Shown: positions 11,690 through 23,350 of the stretch, one piece after another
Layout of the letters: each line of letters begins with the position of its first letter
Numbering within the stretch: the first letter of the stretch is position 1
The notes under the pieces: model-generated
The model's database searches: none
Told to the model about the DNA's origin: nothing
What the model saw: only the letters and a program-made list of their open reading frames with translations
Position numbers and translations under genes: made by a program
Assembly (NCBI GenBank): GCA_029948255.1
Contig: JALIZF010001734.1
Span: 1 to 64,000, forward strand
Length of the DNA stretch: 64,000 nt
From: Telmatactis stephensoni
Taxonomy: Eukaryota > Cnidaria > Anthozoa > Actiniaria > Isophelliidae
Direction: 5' to 3'

Positions 11690-14239
11690 TAGACGCTTGA
11701 CTGCGTGAACCCAGGCACTCTCAGGCTGAGAAGGTTGTTGTTACCGTCTTTTCTGTTCTGTATTTCCTGTTTATTTTTCATATCTCTAGCCTGTTTTTTC
11801 TCCAAAATTATTTTTTCTTTACTGGCTCCATTGCTTCATATAGTTTTGTTTTTGTCTTTGATTGTTCATCAACTTTTTTCGTTCATTTTTTTCAACCGAA
11901 TATTACATGAACATGAAACAAACAGTATTTTGTAATCCCCTGGAAAGTTACATTTCTCTTGTATATTTCTGATTGCATCAACAAGTGAAGTGGTTCCATT
12001 TATGTTTTTAATGTACTGTAGGGTTTGCCTCTTCCATTATCATGCAAGAGAGAATACAAATCAGTTTGGATTCGATCTTTTTGTGGGTTTAACGATACAA
12101 CTGACGCAATAAGACAAAAATGATATCAAAAACCCTGTGCCGCAATCATTATTATTGATATATGTCATTCTGTCATTCTATATTATTTGTATAAGATCAC
12201 CTGCAGGACTAATTTCTTGAGTGTAATTGTAAATCAAAGAGCACAAAATCATTGAAAAAAAATTGTCCAAATACCAACTCATCAACTTGGCTATATGGAG
12301 ATATTGTTTTGTTTAGGATCAATAAAAATTGGAGGACCAGGATTTTTTTCTCTATCTGTACTTATTTTATATTTGCAGTAATTTGCTACATGGGTCTCAC
12401 TCTTGCAAAGACACATCAGTTTGTTACAAGAGAACATTGTTAAATGTCTTGATAATTCATCTTTAATTTCTTATACTTTGATGAATTATTCCACAACAAT
12501 TAAACAAAAATATCGTTTTATTTTGTTTTCTAACATTAACATAACAATACACTGTAGATGACGTAGGTATACATGAGAGAATCGTGCATAAACCATTTTT
12601 CTAACCTTTCTGCTCTTATTCTTAGAGATTTCAAAGTTCTTATCAGTATTCTGCTTGGCTCAAGATCACTTGTAATTATAAATCGACGAAAGCTAAGGTT
12701 CACTCATAAATGTTCGCTCATCCATGGATAAATTGATCTCTCGTAAAGTTCGCGGAACGACCCGTTCCGAAAACGCTAGACGTCTTTTAGTGTTGGTCTA
12801 CCACGCACGGTGAGTACATATTTTGTATGTGCTTGTGCGTATTATCCATAGTATTTGTGCTTATACTTTCAGTCGCTGAAGCTTCGCTTTCTCCACCATT
12901 ACCAGAGCACATGCGTCATGCGTAGGTAAGTCCGCGCATGCGTGTTAAGGACATGACTGCGATTTTGGACTGAAGGCAAAAACCAACGAAGCTGAAATTT
13001 CAACCCAGCCCCCCTACGGGGAGCCTGGGTAATTATAGAAATATATGCCGAACATCAAGAGATCAACATCAATTTTTTTTTAATTCCCACGGATCACGTT
13101 GAGAAGAAGCTAAAATTAATTTCTTTGATGATAAAAGCCTTGCGCTGTGGTAGCAAGGAACGGATCCGCTTCAAGGACTACACTAAGTATAAACAAACCT
13201 TGTTTTCTCAGCAAATTATCGTAACTTTTTAAGCTGTACCAACCGGCTTTTTTACTAGTAATCAACGTGTCTGAGAACTTTAGATCATACTATGAGCCTG
13301 ATCTTCTGAAATTGATAACATTGCTGATTGTTTGATCAAGTTTTCTATTGTTCTTTGTGTAGGCTTTGATTCCCGAGGTACAGTTGAATTTAAACATGAC
13401 CATTAAGAAAACGTTTATTTTTATTTTCAAAATTCTTAATAAATTTTTGTAGATATTTGGCTATGTCAATCACAATTAAGTCTCGTTCGATTCTAACCGT
13501 ATTGACCCTGTTTGATAGGATTTTGAAACATAAAATCATGACGACTTCAGCACAGGTCCGGTTATGACCCGACAGTCGTCGAGTCAATTCAAATTTATTT
13601 ATGCATAAAATACCATATATGGTCATGACTCAATTAACTTTGATCAGCGCTTGATGAGTAAACTACGAGGAAATGCAAACAACAACACCATGGGACTTTT
13701 CTTGCTATTGTTTGAAAACACAATGATTATTATTTCTAATTAAACTTGATATGAGTCTGAACATTGTGGCTTTTTCAATTAAGTTCGACAACTAGCCCGG
13801 CAGCGACAATAAGAAAGTTTTAAATCACTTTCAATCACTTTTTCGGGTTTTTTTTATACCTGATTCACTAAAAGAGCAATATAAAAACCCCTCGAACTCA
13901 AAGTAACTATACCACAACACAGTGTTCAATCTAACTGTTTGACTAAACTTGATCCTGCTTGATCAATCTTCAGGAGAATGAGGTTTAACATTGTAACTTT
14001 TGCCTTTCGAAAATCATTGTAGTACTCTACAAATAGCTGAAAAATTCATATCTGTACATCAGTACCGGCCAAGTAGTCGGCGAATTTTATCAGGAATAAA
14101 AATTGTTCTACCATTATAGCTGGTGAGCGAAAGCGAAATTGGCATGTCAGTCGGCCTTTTTCCTTGCAATTTTCAGATACTGGTATCTACGAGACCAAAG
14201 CGGCAACCAAAAGATTGACAAAGAACTTTTCCATCCCAG
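11690..14239. other. No supported gene
   Basis: The longest ORFs (11,705-11,935 and 13,390-13,626) are low-complexity or featureless. A short GC-rich hairpin at about 13,005-13,035 (ACCCAGCC ... GGCTGGGT-like arms) and clusters of GCATGCG near 12,905-12,950 are the only structure I see. Some of this resembles transposon remnants but could not be bounded. Confidence 0.4.
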
Positions 14240-15248
14240 CACAGGCTTACCAATCTCTGCATGAGTGGAGGGAGTAGTGTGGGCTTCCTGTGTTGTCTGA
14301 ATGACCGTTAATTTGCTTATTGAACTACGATCGAATTTCTCCTTTAGATTCTCTCTTTCCTTTGACTTTTTGTGTATTTTTTTTCAATAATAATAAAGAT
14401 CATGAGTTAAAGATGGGTTTGTGTTGTGTATTTTGCCCTAAAAGCATCAATAATAGCGGTTTTAGGCCTTCTACTTTCGGGAGGTAATTTCATGTCACGG
14501 GCCTAGTGAAGAAAGGAGTAAAGGCAGGCAGCTTCGTGATTTTGAAGTCTTCCTATGATCCGGACATTACCCCTACTCAAAGGCATTCCAAATATGTGCT
14601 TCGGTTTCAAATTTCCGACGCATCCACTCCACCCCAGGCGTAATCCACCAATGAGACTCGCGGAAATTAAATGTTTTACGCCTGGGGTGGAGTGGATGCG
14701 TCGGAAATTTGAAACCGAAGCGCATATTTGGAATGCCTTTGAGTAGGGGTAATGTCCGGATCATAGGAAGACTTCAAAATCACGAATTCACTGTCCATTT
14801 TCTCGTAAATCGTTCACCAACATGACTCAAGACCTCCACCAAATCGTAGGCAGATTACCAGTCTTCCGAGGGTTGTGATTTTTATGGCAAAGCTGAGGCG
14901 AAAAGGGCGAAAATTTTGGGTCCGAATGAGAGGTGGTGTAGGATTTTGAGCTCGAAGCTGCCTGCCTTTACTCCTTTCTTCACTAGGCCCGTGACATGAA
15001 ATTACCTCCCGAAAGTAGAAGGCCTAAAACCGCTATTATTGATGCTTTTAGGGCAAAATACACAACACAAACCCATCTTTAACTCATGATCTTTATTATT
15101 ATTGAAAAAAATACACAAAAAGTCAAAGGAAAGAGAGAATCTAAAGGAGAAATTCGATCGTAGTTCAATAAGCAAATTAACGGTCATTCAGACAACACAG
15201 GAAGCCCACACTACTCCCTCCACTCATGCAGAGATTGGTAAGCCTGTG
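14240..15248. mobile_element. 1-kb foldback element with a second palindrome nested inside
   Basis: The outer arms, about 14,240-14,538 and 14,954-15,248, are long and nearly perfect inverted copies starting CACAGGCTTACCAATCTC. No transposase frame is present. The inner 14,533-14,786 palindrome lies at the inner end of the left arm, so the outer element is off-centre. The apparent ORFs on both strands near 14,555-14,764 encode almost the same peptide only because the sequence is palindromic. Confidence 0.8.
14533..14786. mobile_element. Nested 254-bp palindrome
   Basis: The arms begin TTCGTGATTTTGAAGTC and run about 108 bases each, with only one or two mismatches, around a loop of about 37 bases near 14,641-14,677. 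The loop-proximal end is TACGCCTGGGGTGGAGTGG and its inverse. It has all the form of a separate MITE inserted into the outer foldback. Confidence 0.8.
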
Positions 15249-15249
15249 A

Positions 15250-17282
15250 TCCCAGCTAAGTTTGCCGGTACCATGAATTTCAGTAGGTGTGTGGCTTCAA
15301 GCTTATATTTTGCTAAAGAAATCGTTTATTCGGGTGATCGACTCTTAGTTGCCAGTGTGGCAATGCTTACCCATTGCCGGTATCAACAAAACCAGCATTT
15401 GCTGATTGATTTCAAATTCCTTTGTGCAAGTTCATAGTATTTTGAAACGTCCTGGCATCTGATTGCAGTACCCGGAGAACCGACGTTTATATTTCAGACG
15501 ATAGTGTGGATATATATATTTTTGTAGCATAATTCACAATATTTTTGCCCATTTCCCTACAAGTCATGGACAAAATATTACCCTTGATCAAGATTGAAAT
15601 CAAGATTGAAATGTCGATCGAAAAACATTTCGTTATTCAAATTTTTTAGGGATCCATTGAAGGATCAGTAGGAAGGCGGCCGTTGGCGGCATGATTTCTG
15701 GTGGCTATATAATTAAAGAAATCATTTCGAACACAAGTTTCACGTCTCCTATCACTATAGCTCATACTCGAACTGTCAGTATACTGGCTTACAAACGTTT
15801 ATGTAAAACTGTTACATTCATTACCTCTTTTCATTTACGTATACCTATATAGAAGACAGCTAAAACAGCACACAATCATATAATTTGGATAACATGAAGT
15901 ATATCATATAATTTGGATAACATGAAAGTGAACATTTTTAAAACCAAATGCTGTTGTCATTACTGTCATTACGTAAAACCTCAATGCCGCGATCCATAAT
16001 TATATTTGCTTATATGGGTATACATGGCTAATACATATATGGGTATGGTATATATGCTTCAAAATGGTTTCTAACTCCCACATATAGGCCATATATATAT
16101 TGACCTATGTGGGTTTATATGGCCAAAACACGGGTATTGTTGAAGTCAGCTAACTGATATCTAAAATATTTCAATTTGGACGGGTACAAGTTTTTTAAAT
16201 TCTCCGTTTGTGTGCTTTGGGGGTACTCTTGGTGCCAGATTATTTGCTCGTGTTACATTCATCGCCAAGAGACGTTTGATGAAAGATGTATTTTTAGTTT
16301 AGATTTATTCCGTTTTAAAATGATTCATCATCGGTCGACCGTAGGATCGCTACATTGCTAGTATCGCTACAGACAGTAGTATAATGCAAGAGTATGTGTA
16401 AACTTGATCACAGTCACCCGGTGTAATATGCGCGAATGTCTCCCCATTCTTAAGTGTCCCCCTACGGTTTTACGCATGCGTAAACGTTATTGCGCATGCG
16501 TTTACACACAAGCATGATCAATCTCGTTCCCAGAGCCCTATTGAAGCATGATGTGACAAAATAGGTGATATTAAAATCATAAATTGCTGTTTTATGGTGT
16601 TCTGAGATTTTTCAACAAATCAGTGCAGTCGTTCTCAAAAACGTTGTCCATCAAAATTATAAAAATAAAACAATTGTTATGGGACTAGAAGTCTTTCCAT
16701 TGTTAAGCAACCATAATTACTATTTATATATATTCTGTTTGAAAATTATTCATCGTCCGATCTTGTATTGTTACACTGTAAATTGTATAGAGCCAATTCA
16801 GTCCTAAAATCCAAATCGGCCCCAAATAGACAAGAGCCGATTTAGCCCCTGACGTGACGGTGCTGTATGGATACCAAGTGGCTGAAACAGACCCATAAAA
16901 ACCTATTTTAGCCCCATGTTTTTCCGAAATGACCCCAGTCAGTTCCATATCAACCCCATTTTGGACCATTTTAATCATAGCAGATTTCATCTCAAATGCA
17001 AATTGTTATAATACTGATTAATTCAGCCAAATTAAGTTTAACGAACCTCCCAGTAACCAGCAAAGTTAAAAGTTAAATGTCTCTTTGACCACATGTAAAA
17101 TCGATAGAATTGTTTCAGCCCTAAAATCCGAAACAGCCCTTTGCCTTTGGGTTGATTTGGCCCTTACATAGATCAAAATGTATCCTATGAAAGTTCAACA
17201 TGTCCCAAATGGTGTTAAAAAAATCTAAAGTAGCCCTAAGATTGCCTGAATGAAAAAACATCGCTAAACAGTAAAGTGAAAA
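15250..17282. other. No supported gene
   Basis: This stretch has AT-rich sequence with TATATGGGTATA-type runs at 15,990-16,130, a GCATGCG pair at 16,470-16,502, and a degenerate region at 16,790-17,235 where phrases built on CCCCA or GCCC recur irregularly. None of the short ORFs has a recognisable domain. Confidence 0.4.
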
Positions 17283-17287
17283 TCTTA

Positions 17288-17474
17288 TTTCATTTCATTT
17301 CATTTCATTTCATTTCATTTCATTTCATTTCATTTCATTTCATTTCATTTCATTTCATTTCATTTCATTTCATTTCATTTCATTTCATTTCATTTCATTT
17401 CATTTCATTTCATTTCATTTCATTTCATTTCATTTCATTTCATTTCATTTCATTTCATTTCATTTCATTTCATT
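17288..17474 (+). repeat. (TTTCA)n microsatellite, about 37 copies
   Basis: An essentially pure pentanucleotide array. It is open in frame as a Phe-His-Phe-Ile-Ser polymer, which is a by-product of the 5-base period and not a gene. Confidence 0.97.
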
Positions 17475-17828
17475 TATCATGTCAAAAATCAAGAGCGTTT
17501 GTGACATGTGTGAGAAGTATTTAGATTCAGTTTTAAATTCATCCATTTTATTAAATGCGAAACATGTGCAGAACAGAGTTTCTCAACTCAAAGTACTCAA
17601 AGGCTCTCAAAAGAAAAATGTATAAAGACACTTTGGTGGGAAGAAGGGGAGAAGCGGCCTCCCTTTCTATGGATACCCCTCCCACTATATACCACGATTT
17701 TGAGTAGACCTGGGTACGAATCAATCCCATAACTCCTTGCTACCTTGAACATTACCCATGATGCCTTCATTACAAACTAAAGCCCGCCAGTTCAAACGGT
17801 AACGGCTGGGACACTAGTGAAAAACGTC

Positions 17829-17852
17829 TGCGCATGCGCGAAAATGACGTCA
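17829..17852. promoter_or_regulatory. NRF-1-like and CRE-like sites upstream of the Cys-rich locus
   Basis: TGCGCATGCGC (17,829-17,839) is the NRF-1 palindrome and TGACGTCA (17,845-17,852) is a perfect CREB/ATF site. They lie six bases apart and 204 bases before the ATG at 18,056, in a locally CpG-richer stretch. This pairing is common in TATA-less animal promoters. Factor binding is inferred from motif match only. Confidence 0.55.
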
Positions 17853-18055
17853 CGTAAACAAGCGAGCCTTTGTATTTTGATGCCGGTGTTACGGCTTTCG
17901 TGATCGTTTTTACAAAATTAAATCCCAAAACTTAAGAAAAATCGTGAAAACTTAAACTTGTCATTTTCAGTATAGCTTGATATTAGCCCTCTCGATTAAC
18001 TCCTGATTTATACAGAATAACTTTTTTGTATACAAAGAGAAAATAAGTTTTGAAA

Positions 18056-19231
18056 ATGTCGCTTTTCGCGGCCCATCCAGCATGGCTAATTTGCATATTT
18101 ATCTTGTCACAATTTGTCAACAATGTGGCCTCAGTTGACGAGATAAAACGCTTTTTTTCATCCAAAACAAGAAGTAGGCAACAGTGCTATGGTCGTCTTA
18201 GTGAATGTGACAATAATCTTGCTCGTGCTGCCGGTGTAAGCGAAGGAACCAGGATATGTATTTTCCATAAAAACAAAATTATATGAGTAGCGATCGATCG
18301 ACGGTGCTCCTGTCCTTCAACATGGGGACACAGTGAAACACTCCACAAACATCCCATTCAATTCCTCGACGAATGTTTGACATTTTGGATGAAGCTGGAA
18401 GAAAAATACATGACTATCAACCTGGTACAAGATGGTGTAACAAATGTCAACAAAACGCGGAGTTTATATTGACTGGAAAATGCGAAACTCCAACAAAGAG
18501 ATCGAGAAAAAGAGTACGTAACAACGTGAAAATATTGAGTTTTGACAACAAAAAAAGGAAATAGACAATAAAATAAAATACTATTTTTTATTGTCAGGTT
18601 TCCAACCTAGAAATTGATGCCTTAGTCAAAACCCGGAGAAGACTACACATGGATGATAAAACACAGGTTAAAAAAGAAAGAAACTGATAAAAAATCGATG
18701 TATAAAATAGTGCTACGCATGCACGTAAAAATGTTTTTGGCATTTTTTCATCGCAATTAATTCTTTTTTTCTAGAATATAAACATAAATAAAGAAAGCAA
18801 AACACCCTCTACACCAGAAATTAAACTTCAAAAGGTAGATGATCATTGTAATACCATAGTTGACTTTTGTATTATCAATTAATTCCATTTCATTGTCAAA
18901 TTTGAATTTATAGATCTTTCAGATGAACTCACCAATACAAACTCTGATTCAAGAACTGCAAACAGCAAAAAGACAATATGAGGAGGCCTATATGATATCA
19001 GAAGAACTGGAAAAAAGAATTGAAGTCATTCAAAGTCACTTTCGCCAACTTTTTAGTAATTTGCTAAAGTTAACACTACTGAGATTTTGGGACAATGAAC
19101 TAAACATTGTGGAAACAAACTTTGGCAGAATAAGGTTAAGTGATGATGGACAAGTAATAATTGATTCTGGTGTTTGGGAACACATGTGTGAGGAATTGAA
19201 AAGGTTTGAGACGACAACAAAAGGTGAATGA
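18056..19231 (+). pseudogene. Spliced Cys-rich gene with a disabled first exon (family unrecognised)
   Basis: The first exon starts MSLFAAHPAWLICIFIL (hydrophobic, signal-like) and continues CYGRLSECDNNLARAAG. TGA at 18,284 stops it, but the same frame goes on as RRCSCPSTWGHSE. A shift near 18,345 then leads into IPRRMFDILDEAGRK and GTRWCNKC. The donor is GTACGT after 18,513. Exons 18,598-18,666, 18,775-18,834 and 18,914-19,231 follow, all in phase 0 with CAG/TAG acceptors. The last encodes a coiled-coil-like stretch (QELQTAKRQYEEAYM) and ends ETTTKGE. The C-x6-C, C-x-C and C-x2-C pairs suggest metal binding. One stop plus one frameshift point to a pseudogene; an unseen intron or assembly errors are alternatives. 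The gene may also be translated only from the ATG at 18,374. I do not recognise the family. Confidence 0.55.
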
Positions 19232-19239
19232 AAGAAACG

Positions 19240-20531
19240 CAATACTCATAAAATTATATATGAAATATGTTGATTTGTTAGTGTATATTTAACATAATGC
19301 AATCAATGATTTCACTATACCCTGGCCTGAGCAAAAGGTGTTGGTAGATAAAACATGCAAAAGTTGTAAAGTTGCATCCAATTAATTCTCAATCTGTGTT
19401 ATGACACTCCTATTATATTTATAATAGTAAAAATATTTTCTCAAAACTGGTCTTCATCTAAATCTATTGTGAAGCAAAGTTAACTTAGTTTGTATTATAT
19501 TCTAAATAAGAGTTACTTTTCCCATTATAGGTGGTTAATTTGAAGAATTGGTTGCACAATTCCAAAAAGCTTTAAACCAACACTATATATTACATTGTAA
19601 ATGTTTGTTTACAGACCGTCACATAAAGTGAAAATAATATATATGTACTTATTGACTGAATGGGATGGCCGGATGTCCAGCTCGATCTATAAGCATTTCA
19701 TGATCATCATATTACCTGTTTTTTGTTTGCTAAAAACTCCGTTACACAAATAGGAATATAGCGCGTCAAATCGAGCAGGGCCGTACGGGTTTTTACGGCC
19801 CCGCTCACGTCAACCCCAGCGTATGGCCTCCATCACGTGGCTTTTCCCAAATGTTTTCTTAAGAGCGTGCGAGCCGAGAAATATGCGGCTCGTGATATGA
19901 TAAAAATATAGTATTTAATTTATTCTGCGTAGCTCTAGTCTAAACGGTCAACTCATAAAGAGCAATATCAATTCATGTCACGCTCACGCCAAATGAATCG
20001 CATACATTTGTTATGTCGTTCTAAGGGAAGTTATCAAGAACGAACCGGGCTCCCTGCACTTTATCGTTCTCAAGCCGTTGGTGTTATGCGCAACGCTAAT
20101 AAGCATTTATCGTGCACTATTCCGCAAATAAAAGAGCGAACTGGGCTTCCTGTGTATTGTTCTTATTCCTGTGTATTGTGCTTCTTCCAACGGAGTTGTG
20201 CGCATTGCTAATATATAACGTATCGTTATGAAACCTCAATATTGACTTAAGATGGGGTGGTCAGAAAAGAAATGAAATGCAGCACAATATCATTCGTTAA
20301 TGCAACTAATTCTTTTTAGCAGTGTTTTGTTGTTATTAGTACCATGGTCTATCCTTTAGTACTCGTCGTGATGTTGGTTTTATTATTCTCTTCAATGTTT
20401 TGATAAAGTTCATTAACACAACAAGTTCATTTCAATCAGTCATTTCTTTAATTCATCCCATCACCTTACTACAGCATCAAGACATTAACTTATTCTAAAT
20501 CCTCAGTTACATCAGTTGATTTATCCGCAGG
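19240..20531. other. 3' flank of collagen gene 2; no gene seen
   Basis: 19,905-20,220 is paralogous to 5,513-6,150 (gene 1) and in part to 34,388-34,520 (gene 3). 20,280-20,530 is closely similar to 34,600-34,820 and 43,995-44,235 and probably contains the 3' UTR. It carries a conserved minus-strand ATTAAA at about 20,447. A stem-loop with a GGCCGTA/TACGGCC stem is at 19,775-19,808. Confidence 0.55.
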
Positions 20532-20694
20532 GCAGTTTTCCAGCGCCCTTCAATCATTATTCACTTCTTCCAATTATCACTACTATAATAATAGCATAAA
20601 AACGACTGAATTTATCCAATCATTTTGTAAGCTATCACTGTTGTAGTGATAATCAGACCAAGTGACTAATGGTTAAAGGTCACTGGAAAACTGC
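20532..20694. repeat. 163-bp inverted-repeat element in the 3' UTR of gene 2
   Basis: The ends are GCAGTTTTCCAG and its inverse, with arms of about 50 bp carrying several mismatches. Equivalent copies sit behind gene 3 (34,825-34,987) and gene 4 (44,237-44,409), so it was present before those duplications. It would be transcribed as a long hairpin. Confidence 0.65.
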
Positions 20695-20739
20695 TCGACA
20701 GAAATATTACAGCATGTGTTGGTGATGAATGGAAAGCTG

Positions 20740-21780
20740 TCACGGCTGGGGCCTGGGCACCTCCTGTATGAATAGACGACTTGTGATCTTCCATCCAGTT
20801 GCGGCGTCAGCATTGCCGAACCCTGGACAGTTTCCTACGTTGAAACCAACACGCACCTTACCTTTGTGGATCTTGTCACAGTGACCTTCAATATGGCGGA
20901 CGCGGTGAATATTGTTGTTCTTTCCTGAAGCCATGTACACCATACCGTCAATGGCTCTTGGGGACTTGCACTCAGTACCATTGAAAGTAAAGAACCATCG
21001 TTTACAGCAATTGTTACATCCATAGATCCTGAATTCTCCGTTCCAGTAGACATGGAGGATGGTGTGGCTGAATTTCTTTTGGAAAACACAGTCCTGAAAA
21101 AAGACACAATCGAATGAGATGGTTTTCATTAATCTACTGAAATTATTGTAGCTTATACATCAATACAGTTTCAGTACATGGAACTGTAATTACTCACTTT
21201 TATAAGCCCGTTATCTGTGTCGTCATTGATGGCTTTCCACGAACATTCCTTCCAGTTTGAATGAGATGAAAGTCCTCTCGTTCCACGCTCTCCCTTGTCT
21301 CCTTTGGGTCCGACTTCTCCTTTTGCTCCCTGGGGTCCCCGAGGACCGGGTTTGCCGGTTTTAGCAGGAGATCCTTGTGGTCCTGGAGATCCTTGGAATC
21401 CTCTTGGACCTCGTTTGCCTTGAATTCCTTCACGCCCATCTCGACCATCTCGTCCAGGAGCACCGGGTTTTCCGTGGAGACCGGGTATACCAGGACGACC
21501 CGCCAAACAGGCAAAGCCAGACTGTAAATAAATAATACTTAAATTGGCGTTTATTTTTGAATACAACTACATTTTATACTTCAGCAGTGGTAATGTATAT
21601 AAATATTCTAGAAAATAAACGACTAGAAATAAATGGAAAAATATAAATTCAAAGTTTAGATAAAAAGTTAATGTTTACGTGTCTTGCAGGCGATTGGTTG
21701 GTCGACGCTGACTTGATGCTGGTTGGTAAACTAACAAACACGACCACACACAACAGCAACACCATCGTGTAGGACTTCAT
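20740..21780 (-). CDS. CTHRC1-like: CTHRC1-like secreted collagen, paralogue 2 (3 coding exons, 259 aa)
   Basis: Coding exons are 21,679-21,780, 21,198-21,521 and 20,740-21,093, phase 0 throughout (introns 157 and 104 bp). The signal peptide begins [16 protein letters not shown]. The collagen exon has 25 triplets beginning GRP-GIP, but the sixteenth begins with Ala (GSPAKTGKP). The GCT codon here is GGT in gene 1, a single-base Gly-to-Ala change. The C-terminal exon retains the family's Cys set and ends RPQP. In-frame codons upstream of the ATG can be read, but the TTCACAG acceptor four bases after them and comparison with the other copies favour MKSYT as the start. Exon lengths equal those of gene 1 apart from one extra codon in exon 1. 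The role is inferred as extracellular matrix or secreted signal-modulating collagen. The leader exon is proposed at 29,451, with the 6.76-kb element in between. Confidence 0.93.
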
Positions 21781-22364
21781 TTTGTCTGTGAAAAAGGAGA
21801 ATATCTCATCACTGGTAATTGATAATAATGTGATTACAATCTTAAATAATGTCGGATGATTTATCATGATATGCTTGCTTGAAATATCTTTCCAAGGCAA
21901 GAGTACCCGACGAGTCACTTGCTCAAATCGCCGCAAAACAGCTCAAAAACACATTGATAACATTCCATTCATACTTTAGACGCAAAATTAAAAGTTGCTG
22001 GGAAAAAAATATCCGCTCCACATTGCCAGCCAGATAAAACCCAAAACGTTATGCTCCCCAGCCAGGCATTCGGAGTATCATTTTTTTACCAGCCAGAAAG
22101 TCGTGTATGGCTTGCCAGGATATTTGCCAGCCAGCAAGCTCTATGCAACTTCCAGTTTGCTAGCCAGGAAAATTTAAAGTTTGCACATTTTTACACAATC
22201 ATCGGCATTCAATAAAGTGGCAAAGAAAAGAAACCATTTAATGAAATATTGAATGTTTACTAGACGTTCATGTGGTCCTCTTTGTTTTACACGTTTTTGG
22301 GGACTTTAAAATGTCAAGACCTCTGTGGCTTTCCATTTTCAATATCTATGTCATTTGGCCAGGT

Positions 22365-22838
22365 TGGTCGAGCGGTTTAAGGCGGTGTTACACGAAACGA
22401 TTTTTAACGACGATTTTCAGCGCAACGGCGTTGCGTTAAAAATCTTTCTCGTGTAACATGACACTTGGAACGATTTTCCTTGCAATTTTCGCTTCGGCAA
22501 CGCGTTGCGAGTTTTTAAATCCAAGTCAGAAACTCGCAACGCATAATATTGCAAGTTGTTGCAACGTTTCGCGGAAAATCGTCGTTAAAGGCCCGGTAAT
22601 ACGAGCAACAAAATCGTGCAACTTGTCGCGCAACAATGTTGAGTTGCAAGTTGCAGAGCAAATGTTGCTCGTATTACCACCCCGAGCGCAACAAATTTTC
22701 TTTGTTGCATGAAGTAAAAGCACTGTCTACTTCGTAAAAGGTAAAAACATTTAGCAAACGAAAAGTAAAAATTCATAATTTAAAAGAACCAAATATTGTT
22801 CATTGCAGTTGCCTCTAACCTTAAGTTTGAATCCCACT
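22365..22838 (+). repeat. tRNA-like SINE head split by nested inverted-repeat elements
   Basis: An A-box-like TGGTCGAGCGGTTTAAGG begins at 22,365 and a B-box-like GTTTGAATCCCAC lies near 22,826. Between them are a hairpin with TGTTACACGAAA/TTTCTCGTGTAACA ends (22,387-22,460) and a second with TAATACGAGCAACA/TGTTGCTCGTATTA ends (about 22,607-22,678). That the two boxes belong to one interrupted SINE is inference. Confidence 0.4.
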
Positions 22839-23350
22839 GTAGCGTTGGAACTGAAAATTAATACAAAATACCAATCAAATCTGGAGTTCACCTGAATCCT
22901 TTTCGCGATAAATCAATAGTATTTTAGGTGTTATGTAAAATACCATTCAACATTATATGCCCGCATTTACATGTTACAAGCTTGTAGGTCCTATGTGGTT
23001 AATTTAAGCATATATAGCAACATCTCTAAACCAATAGATAAATTGATAATCATTACATTCCAACCTCTCTCCTTTTTATTTTCCCATTTTATCACGCTTG
23101 GTAATTGTATCTAATGATGTTAACCATGCATTCAGAGTAGGACGGAGAAAAAAAATGTGTAATTCAAGCAAAGCTTACGTAAAACAGAAAAGAAATAGGT
23201 CACTTACGTGGAGGCTTCGTAACCAGTGTCTCGATTTGTTGAAACACCACTCATGGTATTTTTAGAAAAAAATTCTGAAAAGATCAAGAGAAAATTTCTA
23301 TCAATAAAATTCATATTTGATAAAAATTGAAATAAAATATGATTCCGTAA

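Noticed and set aside
14555..14764. Two nearly identical 63-codon ORFs on opposite strands
   Set aside because: Produced by the palindrome; there is no independent evidence of translation.
17276..17524. 82-codon Phe-His-Ile-Ser ORF
   Set aside because: Pure translation of the (TTTCA)n array.
21649..21936. Extended N-terminus of gene 2 (start at 21,936)
   Set aside because: The extra codons precede a splice acceptor just before the MKSYT start and are not shared with the other paralogues.
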